41,600 bases of DNA from Candidatus Hatepunaea meridiana. Its GTDB lineage: Bacteria > Electryoneota > AABM5-125-24 > Hatepunaeales > Hatepunaeaceae. Under the pieces are notes generated by a model, which was given only the letters and a program-made list of their open reading frames with translations, was not told where the DNA came from and made no database searches. The stretch is taken from contig JAVCDD010000231.1 in NCBI GenBank assembly GCA_030765125.1, positions 1-41,600 on the forward strand. The letters are read 5' to 3'. Within the stretch, counting starts at the first letter, position 1. Each line of letters starts with the position of its first letter. Both the position numbers and the translations under genes were made by a program. Below, piece after piece: positions 17,401-25,754 of this stretch.

Positions 17401-20346
17401 GTTTTAGTTGACGAGATCGAGTTCACCGGAGGACCTGAGGCATTCGATCCCGGTGCGGAGACCGGGATTTCTGAAATGAGCGGTGAAACCGACACCATAG
17501 AACGTCAGGTTGCCTTTTATATGGGTGATGATGTAGGTCATCACGACTTTGGTCCGGTACAAGCTCCCGTGGAAGACGCGGACATCGAAGGTGAATCTGC
17601 CGAATTTACATTTGATATTCTCAACTCAGGCGGTCAGGTATTAACCGTTACCGGTGCTTCAACCACCAATGATGTGTTCAGCGTTGAATTCGGTGATGAA
17701 GACATCGAATTAGAACACAATGAGTCCTTTGAAATAACAGTAGTCTTCACACCTGTAGAAGGTCTGGCATACCATGATAAATTGGTAATCATACATAGTG
17801 ACGATCCTGATGAACCTGATTTTGGCATTCACGTTACAGGTACAGGTTCTGATTCCGAGACTCATTATGACTATTATCGTGCCGGGACTAACCAGAGCGT
17901 ATTAGTATTACTGACAATGGGCGGTGAACTGGCTGGTGTAGGCGATGAAGTCGGAGTGTTTCTCGGTATGAGCGAGGATGACATCTGTGCCGGTTCAGGC
18001 ACTATTGGTAACGATCCGGAAGCAGGGGCTGGCCCGTCGGCTTTCGCTGATGATGGCGATACTGATTTCCTGATCGAGGGCTTCGCTGATGGACAGCGGA
18101 TTACATTCCGTGTCTGGGACGCTTCACAACAAGAGGAGTATATCCAAACCGATGATGAAGATAACCCGCTTGAGATCGATATTATTGACGGAGATCTAGA
18201 TTGGACGGCGAATGCGAGGACAAGGGTTACAATCAATGTTCCGGGTGTTTTCCAAATTGTACCGGTACCGAATCAGGACGTTGATGAGAATGCAGAATGT
18301 TCCTTCGACCTGGAAATAGCCAATCCACCGGTTGACGATATGGAACTTGAGTTTCTCGTTGATGAATGTGATCCCCCACTTCCTGAAGGAGCCGAAGTTA
18401 ATTTGGAAGGCAACACTTTCACCTGGAACGTGGGTTATAATGCCGTCATAATCGATAGAGTTGGTCGACCGCCTTATCTGCAGGAATATAGGATTCGTTT
18501 CCGCGCATACGATCCGAACGATGAGGATACGCCCCAGGATTCCACAACGGTACTGATTACAGTTACAAACGTTAACCAGGAGCCTGAAGTTGCAGAGGGA
18601 TTACCAAACGATGAGGCTGAATATGACGAGGATGCTCCCTGGACGACAATCATCGCTGATCTGAATGCTTTCTGGGGTGATGAGGATCTTGATGATGTGG
18701 ATATGATCTACTCTTATTCACCAGGAGTCCCGGACTCAATTATGTGGCGTCATATCGAACTCGAGGAAGATCAACTGGCGCTGCAGGTCAGGATTAAAGA
18801 TGACTGGATTAACTGGAATGAAGAGAACAACTGGAACGGTGACGTTGAATGTACGATTTCCTGTAACGACCAGATCGAGGACCCGGAAGAAGAGCGTGAC
18901 GCCAACGTCCGCATACTTAGACTGACAACGAGTGTAGTCAGTGATAATACGACACTCGATCCAAGGCGTGATAAAATAACTGACGAAGAATTCACACTTC
19001 ACGTTCTGCCTGTAAACGATCCACCTGTGGTTTGGAATACTGACAGGGACGAACCTGCAGAAGATGGTTGGGAAATTGTCGTTCGCGAGGATGAAGGTCA
19101 GGTGATTGTCATTGAATTAGTGGCAAGGGACATTGAATTTGAAAGTGAAGTTGAAGATGATGATCTAACCTGGTCGATTGAGGATCAGGATGATCTGCCT
19201 GATCCGGTTGATGACAACTGGAACTTCACCGATAACGGAGACGGCACCGCCACCTTCACTTGGACACCAGGATGGGCTGATGGACGTGATGATCCTTACA
19301 CACCTGTGTTCAAGGTTGAGGACGGGAATGAAGATTCTGATCTGGTGGCTACATCTATTACAGTTGATGACGTTAACAGAATTCCTGAAGTTGTAAACCC
19401 ACCAGTTCCTCATCAGTATGTTGATGAAGATTGTGATCGGATAGTACTTGTTGACCTTGACACCCTATTCTTTGATCCGGATGGCAATGATTTGAACTAT
19501 AGAATGATCGTTAGTCCACCTAATCTAAGGCTTGAGATTGAAGGTAGCAACCTCTACACGCGACCAAGGGATAACTTCAACACCCCTGTTGAAGACAGCA
19601 TGATGGTTGAAATTCAGGCTGATGACGATCATAATGATGTTTCTGCTGTCTTTTATGTCAGTGTTGTTTCGGTAAACGATGCACCAGAAGCATTCTATCA
19701 ATTACTGCCGCAAACCAGAATGGTTGTTCCATATGAGATGCAACGGATGACCTTTACTTGGGAGGAAGCGTTGCAGAACGAATATGAGCGCGACGTGGTA
19801 CACTATAACCTTTATTTCGAGTGGCGTCATGAAGCTGAAGTCGATACTGGGGTAATTCGCAACATTCCAAGGACATTGATAGAGATTGATGCCAATGATT
19901 TGTGGGATAGTCTGGGATTCTGCCGCGATGACGGTGATTTGTATGGTGAACAGTTAACACTCCTGTGGTGGGTTGAAGCAGAGGATAATGGTGATCCCAG
20001 TTTAACGACGGTTGCATCAAATGCTAAATTCATCTTGAACATTCCGCTTACGGTTGACGGTGATTACGAGTTACCGATACCTGACGAGTATTACCTTGCA
20101 CCAAACTTCCCTAACCCGTTCAACGCCAAGACAACGGTTAAATTTGGTTTGCCTGTCCCGGGCGTAATCGAAGTGAGTGTCTGGGATATGCACGGTCGCC
20201 AGATTACAGTGCTGACTTCCGGACATCACAATGCCGGACGTTATCAAGCGGTATGGGATGCCGGAGACGTCACATCCGGAGTATATATCATCAAACTTGA
20301 GAGTGAAAGATATCGCGGTATGCAGAAAGCGATTCTGCTGCGGTAA
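14470..20346 (+). CDS. Giant secreted protein with alternating GDEIAVF and ASH domains, cadherin-like modules and T9SS-type sorting domain (1958 aa)
   Basis: ATG 14470 follows a strong GGAGG and a signal peptide (MKHCRLYAFLIV...VIAQE). Four copies of an about 100-residue domain with the core GDEIAVF...GLCAG...A(W/Y)xDD...GF...E...F..WD begin near residues 30, 512, 885 and 1132. They alternate with about six ASH/HYDIN-like (choice-of-anchor D) domains. Residues about 1258-1850 hold cadherin/dystroglycan-like Ig modules joined by VNDPP- or VNQEP-type linkers. The C-terminus (about 1873-1957) has FPNPFNAKT, MHGRQ and SGVYIIKL, the sorting signature. It is very acidic, rich in D and E, which suggests calcium binding. 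Function unknown; a surface stalk or adhesin is inferred. Confidence 0.88.
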   Translation: MKHCRLYAFLIVLITLSLTTSSVIAQELQHFEPVDVTNNFHALVIQSRTLDGEDLVEGDEIGVFCEDGLCVGASVVLNVYDADDEDTQLGISAWPDDDPDDDVKNGFYQDEDMFIRVWDEDQDNEAPGEFVDIQVGRTILHTPGLLICSVEAESIHDPMIEVNAEHQEDNIFSYDFGNTPDGEPIEWTLEITNFGEGNLVVSEIAVVGDLFVTDFNGDEFGLIEPDATAEVLVTFDPEEQGEYDGSLTISSNAVNYRELVINLTGSYLEPAPRLRFSADEYDFRTVLVNSSREWNNFFIYNDGEEDLVISGINTNDEAFTTNFENELTITPNDRELVVVTFSPGEAGDYYTEMTVASNDPRFDEADPFVELSGAGSDDEAPMIFIEPWVEAEEEEPAYSHNFFSVVEIEQTAHWRMVIRNEGSADLVIESIESTNEVYDTDFIANEAARLRPGDFLNVDVTFAPDDEAFFDGELHVTSNDPVFADEDPGYTVVYLGGQGVEEIETHFSYFRTSVDVSHSLLIESATYGDEDLVEGDEIAVFTQSGLCAGGGVVPEDGRTGFSAWGDDIPDDHIINGFLEDEEFIFILWDVDAEMEYEVQEVEFEAGPEAFSSQSWTRVNLIAVEPEPDPLIWVSGFVYHFRQVDFNGEDNESDPDSKEWEFIVRNDGEGSLVIASIESDLNNFEVSYEGMGEEVVLRQHQTLTVEVVFTPDADQEEDERLYIGRITIESNDPVDPTLFVNVDGFGVIIVRESEINLPIDDHFFGVQHIAPPGDDAQNDWEVGPFEYSLTIENIGGARLRIFDVRLEGSDAFESAFENEIMIEPDGSEELAFFFTPGEVGQYDAVFTLVSDDPAREGDIEEDPEEEGDDDHITFIVRGFGSDSEDHFLHHETPTAHTFNIGRAFLRPPDDNEADLGPGDEIAVFTPWGLCAGHVVIEVDEDIVLLAYADNPETEDLVDGFRQDEELTFMFWDWTVSEEVLVDEIEFTGGPEAFDPGAETGISEMSGETDTIERQVAFYMGDDVGHHDFGPVQAPVEDADIEGESAEFTFDILNSGGQVLTVTGASTTNDVFSVEFGDEDIELEHNESFEITVVFTPVEGLAYHDKLVIIHSDDPDEPDFGIHVTGTGSDSETHYDYYRAGTNQSVLVLLTMGGELAGVGDEVGVFLGMSEDDICAGSGTIGNDPEAGAGPSAFADDGDTDFLIEGFADGQRITFRVWDASQQEEYIQTDDEDNPLEIDIIDGDLDWTANARTRVTINVPGVFQIVPVPNQDVDENAECSFDLEIANPPVDDMELEFLVDECDPPLPEGAEVNLEGNTFTWNVGYNAVIIDRVGRPPYLQEYRIRFRAYDPNDEDTPQDSTTVLITVTNVNQEPEVAEGLPNDEAEYDEDAPWTTIIADLNAFWGDEDLDDVDMIYSYSPGVPDSIMWRHIELEEDQLALQVRIKDDWINWNEENNWNGDVECTISCNDQIEDPEEERDANVRILRLTTSVVSDNTTLDPRRDKITDEEFTLHVLPVNDPPVVWNTDRDEPAEDGWEIVVREDEGQVIVIELVARDIEFESEVEDDDLTWSIEDQDDLPDPVDDNWNFTDNGDGTATFTWTPGWADGRDDPYTPVFKVEDGNEDSDLVATSITVDDVNRIPEVVNPPVPHQYVDEDCDRIVLVDLDTLFFDPDGNDLNYRMIVSPPNLRLEIEGSNLYTRPRDNFNTPVEDSMMVEIQADDDHNDVSAVFYVSVVSVNDAPEAFYQLLPQTRMVVPYEMQRMTFTWEEALQNEYERDVVHYNLYFEWRHEAEVDTGVIRNIPRTLIEIDANDLWDSLGFCRDDGDLYGEQLTLLWWVEAEDNGDPSLTTVASNAKFILNIPLTVDGDYELPIPDEYYLAPNFPNPFNAKTTVKFGLPVPGVIEVSVWDMHGRQITVLTSGHHNAGRYQAVWDAGDVTSGVYIIKLESERYRGMQKAILLR

Positions 20347-20355
20347 ACATTTATT

Positions 20356-20385
20356 GTTGTGTCAGGTGCTAACACCTGACACAAC
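20356..20385. repeat. Perfect 13-bp palindrome, family I
   Basis: GTTGTGTCAGGTG (20356-20368) and CACCTGACACAAC (20373-20385) are perfect inverted copies around a 4-base loop, just after the stop of the third giant gene. It may assist the terminator that follows, but the same word recurs elsewhere, once inside a gene, so it belongs to a dispersed family. Confidence 0.8.
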
Positions 20386-20407
20386 ATATCACAAGAGTTT
20401 TTTAACA

Positions 20408-20444
20408 CCCCCGGCTTGTCTATGCAGGCTGGGGGTTTTATTTT
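20408..20444 (+). terminator. Rho-independent terminator after the giant-gene cluster
   Basis: CCCCCGGCTTG (20408-20418) pairs with CAGGCTGGGGG (20425-20435), with two wobble pairs, around a 6-base loop, followed by TTTTATTTT. It closes the run of three giant genes. Confidence 0.85.
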
Positions 20445-20464
20445 AATTGACGGGTAGGATAGAA

Positions 20465-20700
20465 ATTACACCACCCAACCCTGAAGGGGTTGAATATGAA
20501 TAGCCACCGGTGTAAACCGGTGGAAAATGTAAATGCAACGCGAAAACAACCCCGAAGGGGTTGAATAAACAGGATTTATGAAACCATGTCTTGTTCGACC
20601 CCTTCGGGATTGCTATAGGGTTTGTAATTTGATTTGATGGGTTTCACCCACCGCTATTCACATTCATTCCCTTCGGGAATGTATTTCGAGCAGTGTTATA
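20465..20700. repeat. Cluster of short palindromes (CCCCGAAGGGG and CCACCGG...CCGGTGG types)
   Basis: The stretch contains ACCCTGAAGGGGTTGAATA, the hairpin CCACCGGTGTAAACCGGTGG, then CAACCCCGAAGGGGTTGAATA, CGACCCCTTCGGGATTG and a CATTCCCTTCGGGAATG hairpin. No gene fits. Similar words occur as dispersed intergenic repeats in other environmental genomes, from memory and not checked here. Confidence 0.65.
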
Positions 20701-20767
20701 ACCTTATATCCACAATCACCTTCCAAATAATTACATCTGAGTATTGCTTATAATCATACAGAACGAT

Positions 20768-20934
20768 ATATTCTATATAGGTCTGACCGAAAACCCCGTT
20801 TTTCTGGATATTAACCCTTTTTTGTCATTCCCGCGAAGGCGGGAATCCAGGAGAAACAATAAATCATCTAGATTCCCGCCTTCGCGGGAATGACAAAAAA
20901 GGGGCTTTCCGGTCAGACACTATATAGTGAATAT
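20768..20934. repeat. Nested palindromic element, family H (about 167 bp)
   Basis: Inner arms 20816-20847 and 20871-20902 are perfect inverted copies over 32 bp (core GTCATTCCCGCGAAGGCGGG). Outer arms GTCTGACCG (20781-20789) and CGGTCAGAC (20910-20918) also pair, and beyond these ATATTC-TATATAG pairs with CTATATAGTGAATAT with a two-base gap. Its right end is 27 bp from the start of the aminotransferase gene. Confidence 0.85.
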
Positions 20935-20961
20935 CAAAGAACTATTAACTAAGGATAAACA

Positions 20962-22284
20962 ATGAACGTTACAACCGATAAAGTAATAACTACTATTCGC
21001 GAACACCTTATTGGCGATGGTTTCGAGTTTGTATTAAATATCGACAAGAGCCACGGCAGTTGGATGAAAGATGATAAGAGCGGTCGTGAACTGCTGGATT
21101 TCTACTCGTGCTTCGCTTCCAACCCGCTGGGCTTCAACCATCCAAAGATGCGCACCGAAGACACAATTGCACAGCTTATCCCATCAGCGGTCAACAACAT
21201 CACAAATTCTGATTTGTTTACGATACAGAAAGCGGAATTTGTCGAGACCTTTTATGCAAAAGCCGCACCGCCTGAAATGAAACATATGTTTCTGATCGCC
21301 GGTGGCGGACTCGCGGTGGAGAACGCCCTTAAAACCGCCTTTGACTGGAAGCGTAAACTGAACCGTATTAACGGTGATACTCACGGACGCGGCAATAAGG
21401 TGATGCACCTGCGTCAGGCTTTCCACGGTCGCACGGGATACACAATGTCCCTGACTAATACGGATCCCGTCAAGACAGAATACTTCCCTAAATTTGATTG
21501 GCCTCGTATCGATAATCCTAAGATTGTCTTCCCCGATCACGGTGAGTATCATGAAGACCTACTGAAACGCGAAGCTAAAGCGCTCAAACAGGCGAGATAC
21601 GCCATATTGGCAAATGACAACGACATTGCAGCCTGTATTATCGAACCGATCCAGGGTGAGGGTGGCGACAATCATTTTCGTGGTGAATTCCTGCGCAATC
21701 TGCAAACTCTCTGTAACGAAAACGACATTATGTTCATCGTTGACGAAATCCAGACTGGAATGGGAATCACCGGTAAGATGTGGGCTTATGAGCATTTAGG
21801 GCTAAAGCCGGATATGCTCTGCTTTGGCAAGAAGTCCCAGATTTGTGGTTTTATCTGCACTGATAAAATCGATTCCGTTGAAAACAATGTCTTCAATACT
21901 TCCAGCCGGATAAATTCCACCTGGGGAGGTAACTTGATTGATATGGTGCGTTGTAAGCGTTACCTTGAGATCATTGAGGAAGATAAGCTGATACTCAACG
22001 CTAAGCGGATGGGTGAATCGCTTCTGGATGAGCTGCACAACCTGCAGAATAGTTATCCTAAACTGCTCTCCAATGTGCGCGGACGAGGTCTGATGTGTGC
22101 TTTTGATCTCCCCAATACCGAAATCCGCGATAAGCTGCGTGGGAAGGCTTACGAGGAAGGGATGCTTATTCTTGCATGCGGTGACCATTCTATTCGTTTC
22201 CGTCCGACGTTGACCATAACAGAGGAAGATATCCATAAGGGGATTGAGATATTGGAAATGGCTATTAAGGATGTGAGTCATTAG
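20962..22284 (+). CDS. lat: L-lysine 6-aminotransferase (EC 2.6.1.36)
   Basis: A class-III PLP aminotransferase that transfers the epsilon-amino group of lysine to 2-oxoglutarate, giving the semialdehyde that cyclises to piperideine-6-carboxylate. The 440-aa length fits the family. The motif VDEIQTGMGITGKMWAYEH, the PLP-lysine region CFGKKSQ (Lys 290/291) and NSTWGGN are of the lysine-epsilon type rather than of ornithine or GABA aminotransferases. The start has AAGGA (20951-20955) six bases upstream. It lies immediately before rsmI in the same direction, but no functional link between the two is apparent. Role in lysine catabolism or osmolyte precursor supply is inferred. Confidence 0.88.
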   Translation: MNVTTDKVITTIREHLIGDGFEFVLNIDKSHGSWMKDDKSGRELLDFYSCFASNPLGFNHPKMRTEDTIAQLIPSAVNNITNSDLFTIQKAEFVETFYAKAAPPEMKHMFLIAGGGLAVENALKTAFDWKRKLNRINGDTHGRGNKVMHLRQAFHGRTGYTMSLTNTDPVKTEYFPKFDWPRIDNPKIVFPDHGEYHEDLLKREAKALKQARYAILANDNDIAACIIEPIQGEGGDNHFRGEFLRNLQTLCNENDIMFIVDEIQTGMGITGKMWAYEHLGLKPDMLCFGKKSQICGFICTDKIDSVENNVFNTSSRINSTWGGNLIDMVRCKRYLEIIEEDKLILNAKRMGESLLDELHNLQNSYPKLLSNVRGRGLMCAFDLPNTEIRDKLRGKAYEEGMLILACGDHSIRFRPTLTITEEDIHKGIEILEMAIKDVSH

Positions 22285-22287
22285 TCT

Positions 22288-22338
22288 TTAGTCTTTTGTC
22301 TTTAGCCCCAAGCCCCAAGCCTAAAGCCCAAAGCCAAA
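22288..22338. repeat. Low-complexity CTTTAG/AAGCCC run
   Basis: The gap after the aminotransferase stop is made of near-repeats of GTCTTTAG and CCCCAAGC, CCTAAAGCC, CCAAAGCC. It supplies an in-frame TTG at 22296, but the run does not look coding. It probably arose by slippage or belongs to a short dispersed repeat. Confidence 0.5.
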
Positions 22339-22343
22339 TAACA

Positions 22344-23072
22344 ATGCTCCAAAATCCCCATACTACGCCCACAGGCAAATTATACCTGATCCCAACACCC
22401 ATCGGAAACTTGGGTGACATTACCGTAAGAGCGATTGAGGTATTGAAGCACGCCGATATTGTCTGTGCTGAGGATACGCGACGGGCTCGGATACTCTTTG
22501 AGCGCTACGATATAAGATGTAAACCATTCAGTTATCGCGATCATAACGCTGCAAGGATGGCTCCTAAAATAGCTGGTTGGGTTAAGGATGGGAAAACGGT
22601 GGCTATTGTATCAGATGCTGGGACACCGGGCATTTCGGATCCGGGATTTCGCGCTGTACATTCAGTCATTGAAGCCGGTTTCCCGCTTGAAGTATTGCCC
22701 GGATCCACAGCAGTAATTCCTGCGTTAATATTGTCCGGATTAGCTGTTGACAGGTTTTGCTTTGAAGGCTTTCTGCCGGTAAAGAAGGGGCGTCGCACAA
22801 GGTTAAACGAATTGGCAGCGGAACCTCGAACGATTATACTTTTTGAAGGACCTCATCGTTTAACAACCACATTGTCTAACTTATCAGATAACCTCGGTAA
22901 TGATAGACGAGCAGCCATAGCGCGTGAATTGACCAAGCTGTATGAAGACGTCAAACGGGGAACTCTAAGCGAATTGCATCAACACTATTTATCCAATCCT
23001 CCAAAGGGTGAGATAGTAATAGTTATTGAAGGGCTTAAGGCTTTCAAAAAAAGGATGAAGAGCGAAGGATGA
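22344..23072 (+). CDS. rsmI: 16S rRNA (cytidine1402-2'-O)-methyltransferase
   Basis: RsmI methylates the ribose of C1402 in the decoding centre of 16S rRNA, using SAM. The 242-aa protein carries the tetrapyrrole-methylase fold: GKLYLIPTPIGNLGD near the N-terminus, CAEDTRRA, the signature VSDAGTPGISDPG and PGSTAVIPAL, and FEGPHR. ATG 22344 is preferred over TTG 22296 because the extra 16 residues are encoded by low-complexity sequence and family members begin just before the LYLIPTPIGN motif. No clear ribosome site is seen, so the start is probable rather than certain. The C-terminus is short, ending FKKRMKSEG. Confidence 0.92.
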   Translation: MLQNPHTTPTGKLYLIPTPIGNLGDITVRAIEVLKHADIVCAEDTRRARILFERYDIRCKPFSYRDHNAARMAPKIAGWVKDGKTVAIVSDAGTPGISDPGFRAVHSVIEAGFPLEVLPGSTAVIPALILSGLAVDRFCFEGFLPVKKGRRTRLNELAAEPRTIILFEGPHRLTTTLSNLSDNLGNDRRAAIARELTKLYEDVKRGTLSELHQHYLSNPPKGEIVIVIEGLKAFKKRMKSEG

Positions 23073-23109
23073 AGGATGAAATGCTGTCCCTGCTTTCTAA
23101 GCGTTAAAG

Positions 23110-23149
23110 CGTCAGGTTACTCCCGAAGCTTGGGGATTAAAACCTGACG
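23110..23149. repeat. Family I palindrome with an inner insert
   Basis: CGTCAGGTT (23110-23118) and AACCTGACG (23141-23149) are perfect inverted arms. The 22-base loop itself contains a near-palindrome around GAAGCTT. Located between rsmI and lgt. Confidence 0.7.
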
Positions 23150-23199
23150 AGAACGCAACTTGCTACTTGTAACTTGCAACTCCTTAATATTTCATAAAT

Positions 23200-24018
23200 A
23201 TGCATCCAATATTATTTCAAATAGGTCCGTTTAAGCTCCATAGCTACGGTCTGATGGTCTTTCTCGGCTTTGCTTTCGGAGTCTGGCTGGGAACTGTTCG
23301 CGCCAGGAAAGTTGGTATTCCTCCTGCTAAGGTTATGGACTTGACGATGTGGATTCTGATTGGTTCGATGGTCGGTGCGCGTCTGATGTATGTTCTTTTT
23401 CACCTCGATGAGTTCAAAGGTCGATTGCTTGATATCATCAGTCCGATACAGAGTGACGGCACTATTGGTATTGCCGGTTTGGTAGTGCTCGGAGGAGTGA
23501 TTTTCGCTGTTCCGGCTGCCTGGTGGTATCTTAAGAAGCAGAATATTCCCTTCCTGAAGATGATGGATGTGATGGTGCCATCTCTTGCCTTTGGGATGGT
23601 TATAGGCAGGATAGGATGCACACTCAATGGCTGCTGCTTTGGGCTTCCTACCGATTTGCCCTGGGGAATTACATTTCCAGAGAACTGCTATGCCGGTTCG
23701 GTTTTTCCTCACCAGTCAATCCATCCTACGCAGATTTATACGATAATCTATTGTGCTGTAATCGGTACAATTCTATTACTTCGCTCGCCTCACAAGCGTT
23801 TTGAAGGTGAATTATTTTATCTGTTTTTTCTCCTCTATGGTCCAGCACGGTACTTAAATGAAACCGTGCGATATTATCGTACCAGTATGATTCTGTTTCA
23901 TATAGGCGATTACCGGATGACGATCAGTATGTTGATCTCCATTACAATAACAATTATTGCGATCATTCTTCTTTATAAGGGTTATCGTTCTGCGAGAGGG
24001 CGAAATGTCAAAGGGTAA
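23200..24018 (+). CDS. lgt: Phosphatidylglycerol-prolipoprotein diacylglyceryl transferase
   Basis: Lgt transfers diacylglycerol from phosphatidylglycerol to the lipobox cysteine of prolipoproteins in the inner membrane. The 272-aa protein starts with HPILFQIGPFKLHSYGLM and has several membrane helices. The Lgt signature region reads GRIGCTLNGCCFG, followed by HPTQIY and GPARYLNETVRYY, which contain family-conserved residues. The cysteine-rich GCTLNGCCFG form differs from the enterobacterial GRxGNFxN form; I recall similar versions in other FCB-type bacteria but have not checked. No strong ribosome site precedes ATG 23200. The gene overlaps tmk by 14 bases, so the two are probably co-translated. 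Confidence 0.93.
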   Translation: MHPILFQIGPFKLHSYGLMVFLGFAFGVWLGTVRARKVGIPPAKVMDLTMWILIGSMVGARLMYVLFHLDEFKGRLLDIISPIQSDGTIGIAGLVVLGGVIFAVPAAWWYLKKQNIPFLKMMDVMVPSLAFGMVIGRIGCTLNGCCFGLPTDLPWGITFPENCYAGSVFPHQSIHPTQIYTIIYCAVIGTILLLRSPHKRFEGELFYLFFLLYGPARYLNETVRYYRTSMILFHIGDYRMTISMLISITITIIAIILLYKGYRSARGRNVKG

Positions 24019-24634
24019 GTTGATAACATTTGAAGGAATTGACGGATCCGGAAAAAGCACTCAGGCAGGAAAGATATACGCTTATTTGACAAGTAGGAAT
24101 GTGGAATGCAAACTATTGCGCGAACCTGGAGGCACACGTTCCGGTGATTTAATTAGAAGCATACTTCTTTCATCTGCTGTGGACAATCTGGAAATGAATC
24201 CATATACCGAATATCTTTTATTCGTCGCTTCCCGCGCTGAACTATCCCGAACCGTTATCAGACCATTATTGAAAGAAGGTTGTACCGTTATCCTCGATCG
24301 TTTTGGTGATTCTTCACTAGCCTATCAGGGGTACGGGAATGGAGTGGACGTCGAATTCATCCGTCGTACAAATGGGATTGCCACGGATGGGATCATACCC
24401 GATTTGACCATACTATTTGATATAGATCCCGAAATTGCCATGTCGCGCCCAGGTGATTTCGATGATAGGATTGAGAAACGCGGGATTGATTTTTTCAAGC
24501 GTGTGCGCGATGGTTTCCTGGAACTGGCACAAGACGAACCGGAACGATTCAGGATAGTGGATGCTTCGAAGGATATTGAGAGTGTAACTCAGGAAGTTAT
24601 AAGTATCGTTAATGAACGCATTCTGCTTCTGTAG
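24005..24634 (+). CDS. tmk: Thymidylate kinase
   Basis: Phosphorylates dTMP to dTDP in DNA precursor synthesis. The 209-aa protein has the P-loop FEGIDGSGKST (residues about 9-19), the substrate motif DRFGDSSLAYQG and a LID-type region with DDRIEKR. ATG 24005 is chosen because GAGAGGG lies just upstream and the P-loop then falls at its usual distance from the N-terminus. An in-frame upstream start at 23957 would extend into membrane-helix codons of lgt. The 14-base overlap with lgt suggests translational coupling. Confidence 0.94.
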   Translation: MSKGKLITFEGIDGSGKSTQAGKIYAYLTSRNVECKLLREPGGTRSGDLIRSILLSSAVDNLEMNPYTEYLLFVASRAELSRTVIRPLLKEGCTVILDRFGDSSLAYQGYGNGVDVEFIRRTNGIATDGIIPDLTILFDIDPEIAMSRPGDFDDRIEKRGIDFFKRVRDGFLELAQDEPERFRIVDASKDIESVTQEVISIVNERILLL

Positions 24635-24679
24635 TTCCCTTGAAAAGCAGAAGCTTAGAGTCCAGCCTTCAGGCTGCCT

Positions 24680-24711
24680 CCCGCTGTCAGGTATGGTGAC
24701 CTGACAGCGGG
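24680..24711. terminator. Bidirectional terminator between tmk and the aldo/keto reductase (also a family I palindrome)
   Basis: CCCGCTGTCAGGT (24680-24692) and ACCTGACAGCGGG (24699-24711) are perfect 13-bp arms around a 6-base loop, between two converging genes. T-tracts are poor on both sides, so termination is likely but not certain. The core GTCAGGT...ACCTGAC is the dispersed family I word. A smaller CAGCCTTCAGGCTG palindrome lies at 24663-24676. Confidence 0.6.
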
Positions 24712-24735
24712 TTAGATTTCCTCAACCGATCCTAA

Positions 24736-25692
24736 TCAAACCTTCCTCTCACGCTCCTTAAGCAACGCATCAATTTCCTTCAAATCATCATCTTCAATTT
24801 TCCAGTCTGCTCCACCAACTGTTTCCTCTATTTGTGAAGGTCGGCGTGCTCCGACAATGGCAGCGGTTACTACTTCCAACCGCAAAGTCCAGGCGATGGC
24901 AAGCTGTGCAATAGTCTTGCCGTATTTACGAGCAATCGGTCGCAGTTTATCAACGAATTCGAGATTTACGCTGAGTTTCGGTTCCTGGAACTCGGTTGAC
25001 TTTAGCCGCCAGTCGTTTTCTGCTAATCGATTTACGTCGAAATGCTCTGTTAGAATTCCAGACTGCATAGGACTGTAAGCGATGACGCCAATATCATTTT
25101 GACGGCAATACTCGAAATTATCGCCTTCGACAGTCCGGCTTATCATACTATAAGGTGGTTGTGATGAGGCGATTCGGTGTATCTTCTGAGCTCTTTCCAT
25201 TTGCGAAGCGTCAAAATTCGACACTCCACCATACCTGACCTTACCGGCTTCGATCAATCCGGCAATCGCTTCCCAGCCCTCTTCAATGTGTTCTTCGTCG
25301 GTGGGCCAATGAATCTGGTAAAGATCAATCCAGTCAGTGTTAAGTCGACGCAAGCTGTCCTCACATTCCTTTATAATGCTGTCTCTTTTCAGAATGCAGG
25401 ATATGTTACTTCTGTCATCCCAGACTTGCGAGCATTTGGTAGCGATTATAATTTCGTTACGCCTGCCGGTGAAGGCTTGAGCAACTAATTCTTCGCTGTG
25501 TCCTTCACCGTATATAGCAGCGGTGTCTATCCAGTTGACTCCCAATTCAACCGCACGGTGCATTGCAGCAATGGATTCGTTGTCATCCTGTGGTCCCCAA
25601 CCGAAAGCCCAGTTATCCCCGCCAATCGCCCAGGCGCCGAATCCGACTTCGGTTAGATACAAATCGCTGTAACCAAGTTTTCTGGTTTTCAT
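24736..25692 (-). CDS. Aldo/keto reductase
   Basis: A 318-aa NAD(P)H-dependent reductase of the aldo/keto reductase superfamily, probably cytosolic. The catalytic tetrad can be read: Asp and Tyr in DTAAIYGEGHSEE, Lys in IIATKCS, His in YQIHWP. The C-terminal cofactor region contains IVGARRPSQIEE. The N-terminus MKTRKLGYSDLYLTEVGFG is typical of the YghZ/general-stress subgroup. AGGA lies about seven bases before the start on the minus strand. Its substrate cannot be told from sequence. It converges on tmk and diverges from gyrA. Confidence 0.92.
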   Translation of the reverse strand: MKTRKLGYSDLYLTEVGFGAWAIGGDNWAFGWGPQDDNESIAAMHRAVELGVNWIDTAAIYGEGHSEELVAQAFTGRRNEIIIATKCSQVWDDRSNISCILKRDSIIKECEDSLRRLNTDWIDLYQIHWPTDEEHIEEGWEAIAGLIEAGKVRYGGVSNFDASQMERAQKIHRIASSQPPYSMISRTVEGDNFEYCRQNDIGVIAYSPMQSGILTEHFDVNRLAENDWRLKSTEFQEPKLSVNLEFVDKLRPIARKYGKTIAQLAIAWTLRLEVVTAAIVGARRPSQIEETVGGADWKIEDDDLKEIDALLKERERKV

Positions 25693-25711
25693 AGATATTC
25701 CTGTTAAAATT

Positions 25712-25741
25712 TTACCGCAGAGTGCGCAGAGAGCGCAGAAT
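25712..25741. repeat. ACCGCAGAG-type dispersed repeat (family D), partial
   Basis: The segment TTACCGCAGAGTGCGCAGAG and its continuation match, in reverse, the GCTCTCTGCGTCCTTTGCGG segment at 34321-34340. This word family is common between genes in many environmental genomes, from memory. Confidence 0.6.
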
Positions 25742-25754
25742 AGTAATTATTTTG

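Noticed and set aside
20231..20446. Small ORF overlapping the end of the third giant gene
   Set aside because: It lies in another frame of the giant gene and continues through the palindrome and terminator; no ribosome site.
20465..20934. CRISPR array
   Set aside because: Repeated short palindromes are present, but they differ in sequence, spacing is irregular and there are no unique spacers or cas genes.
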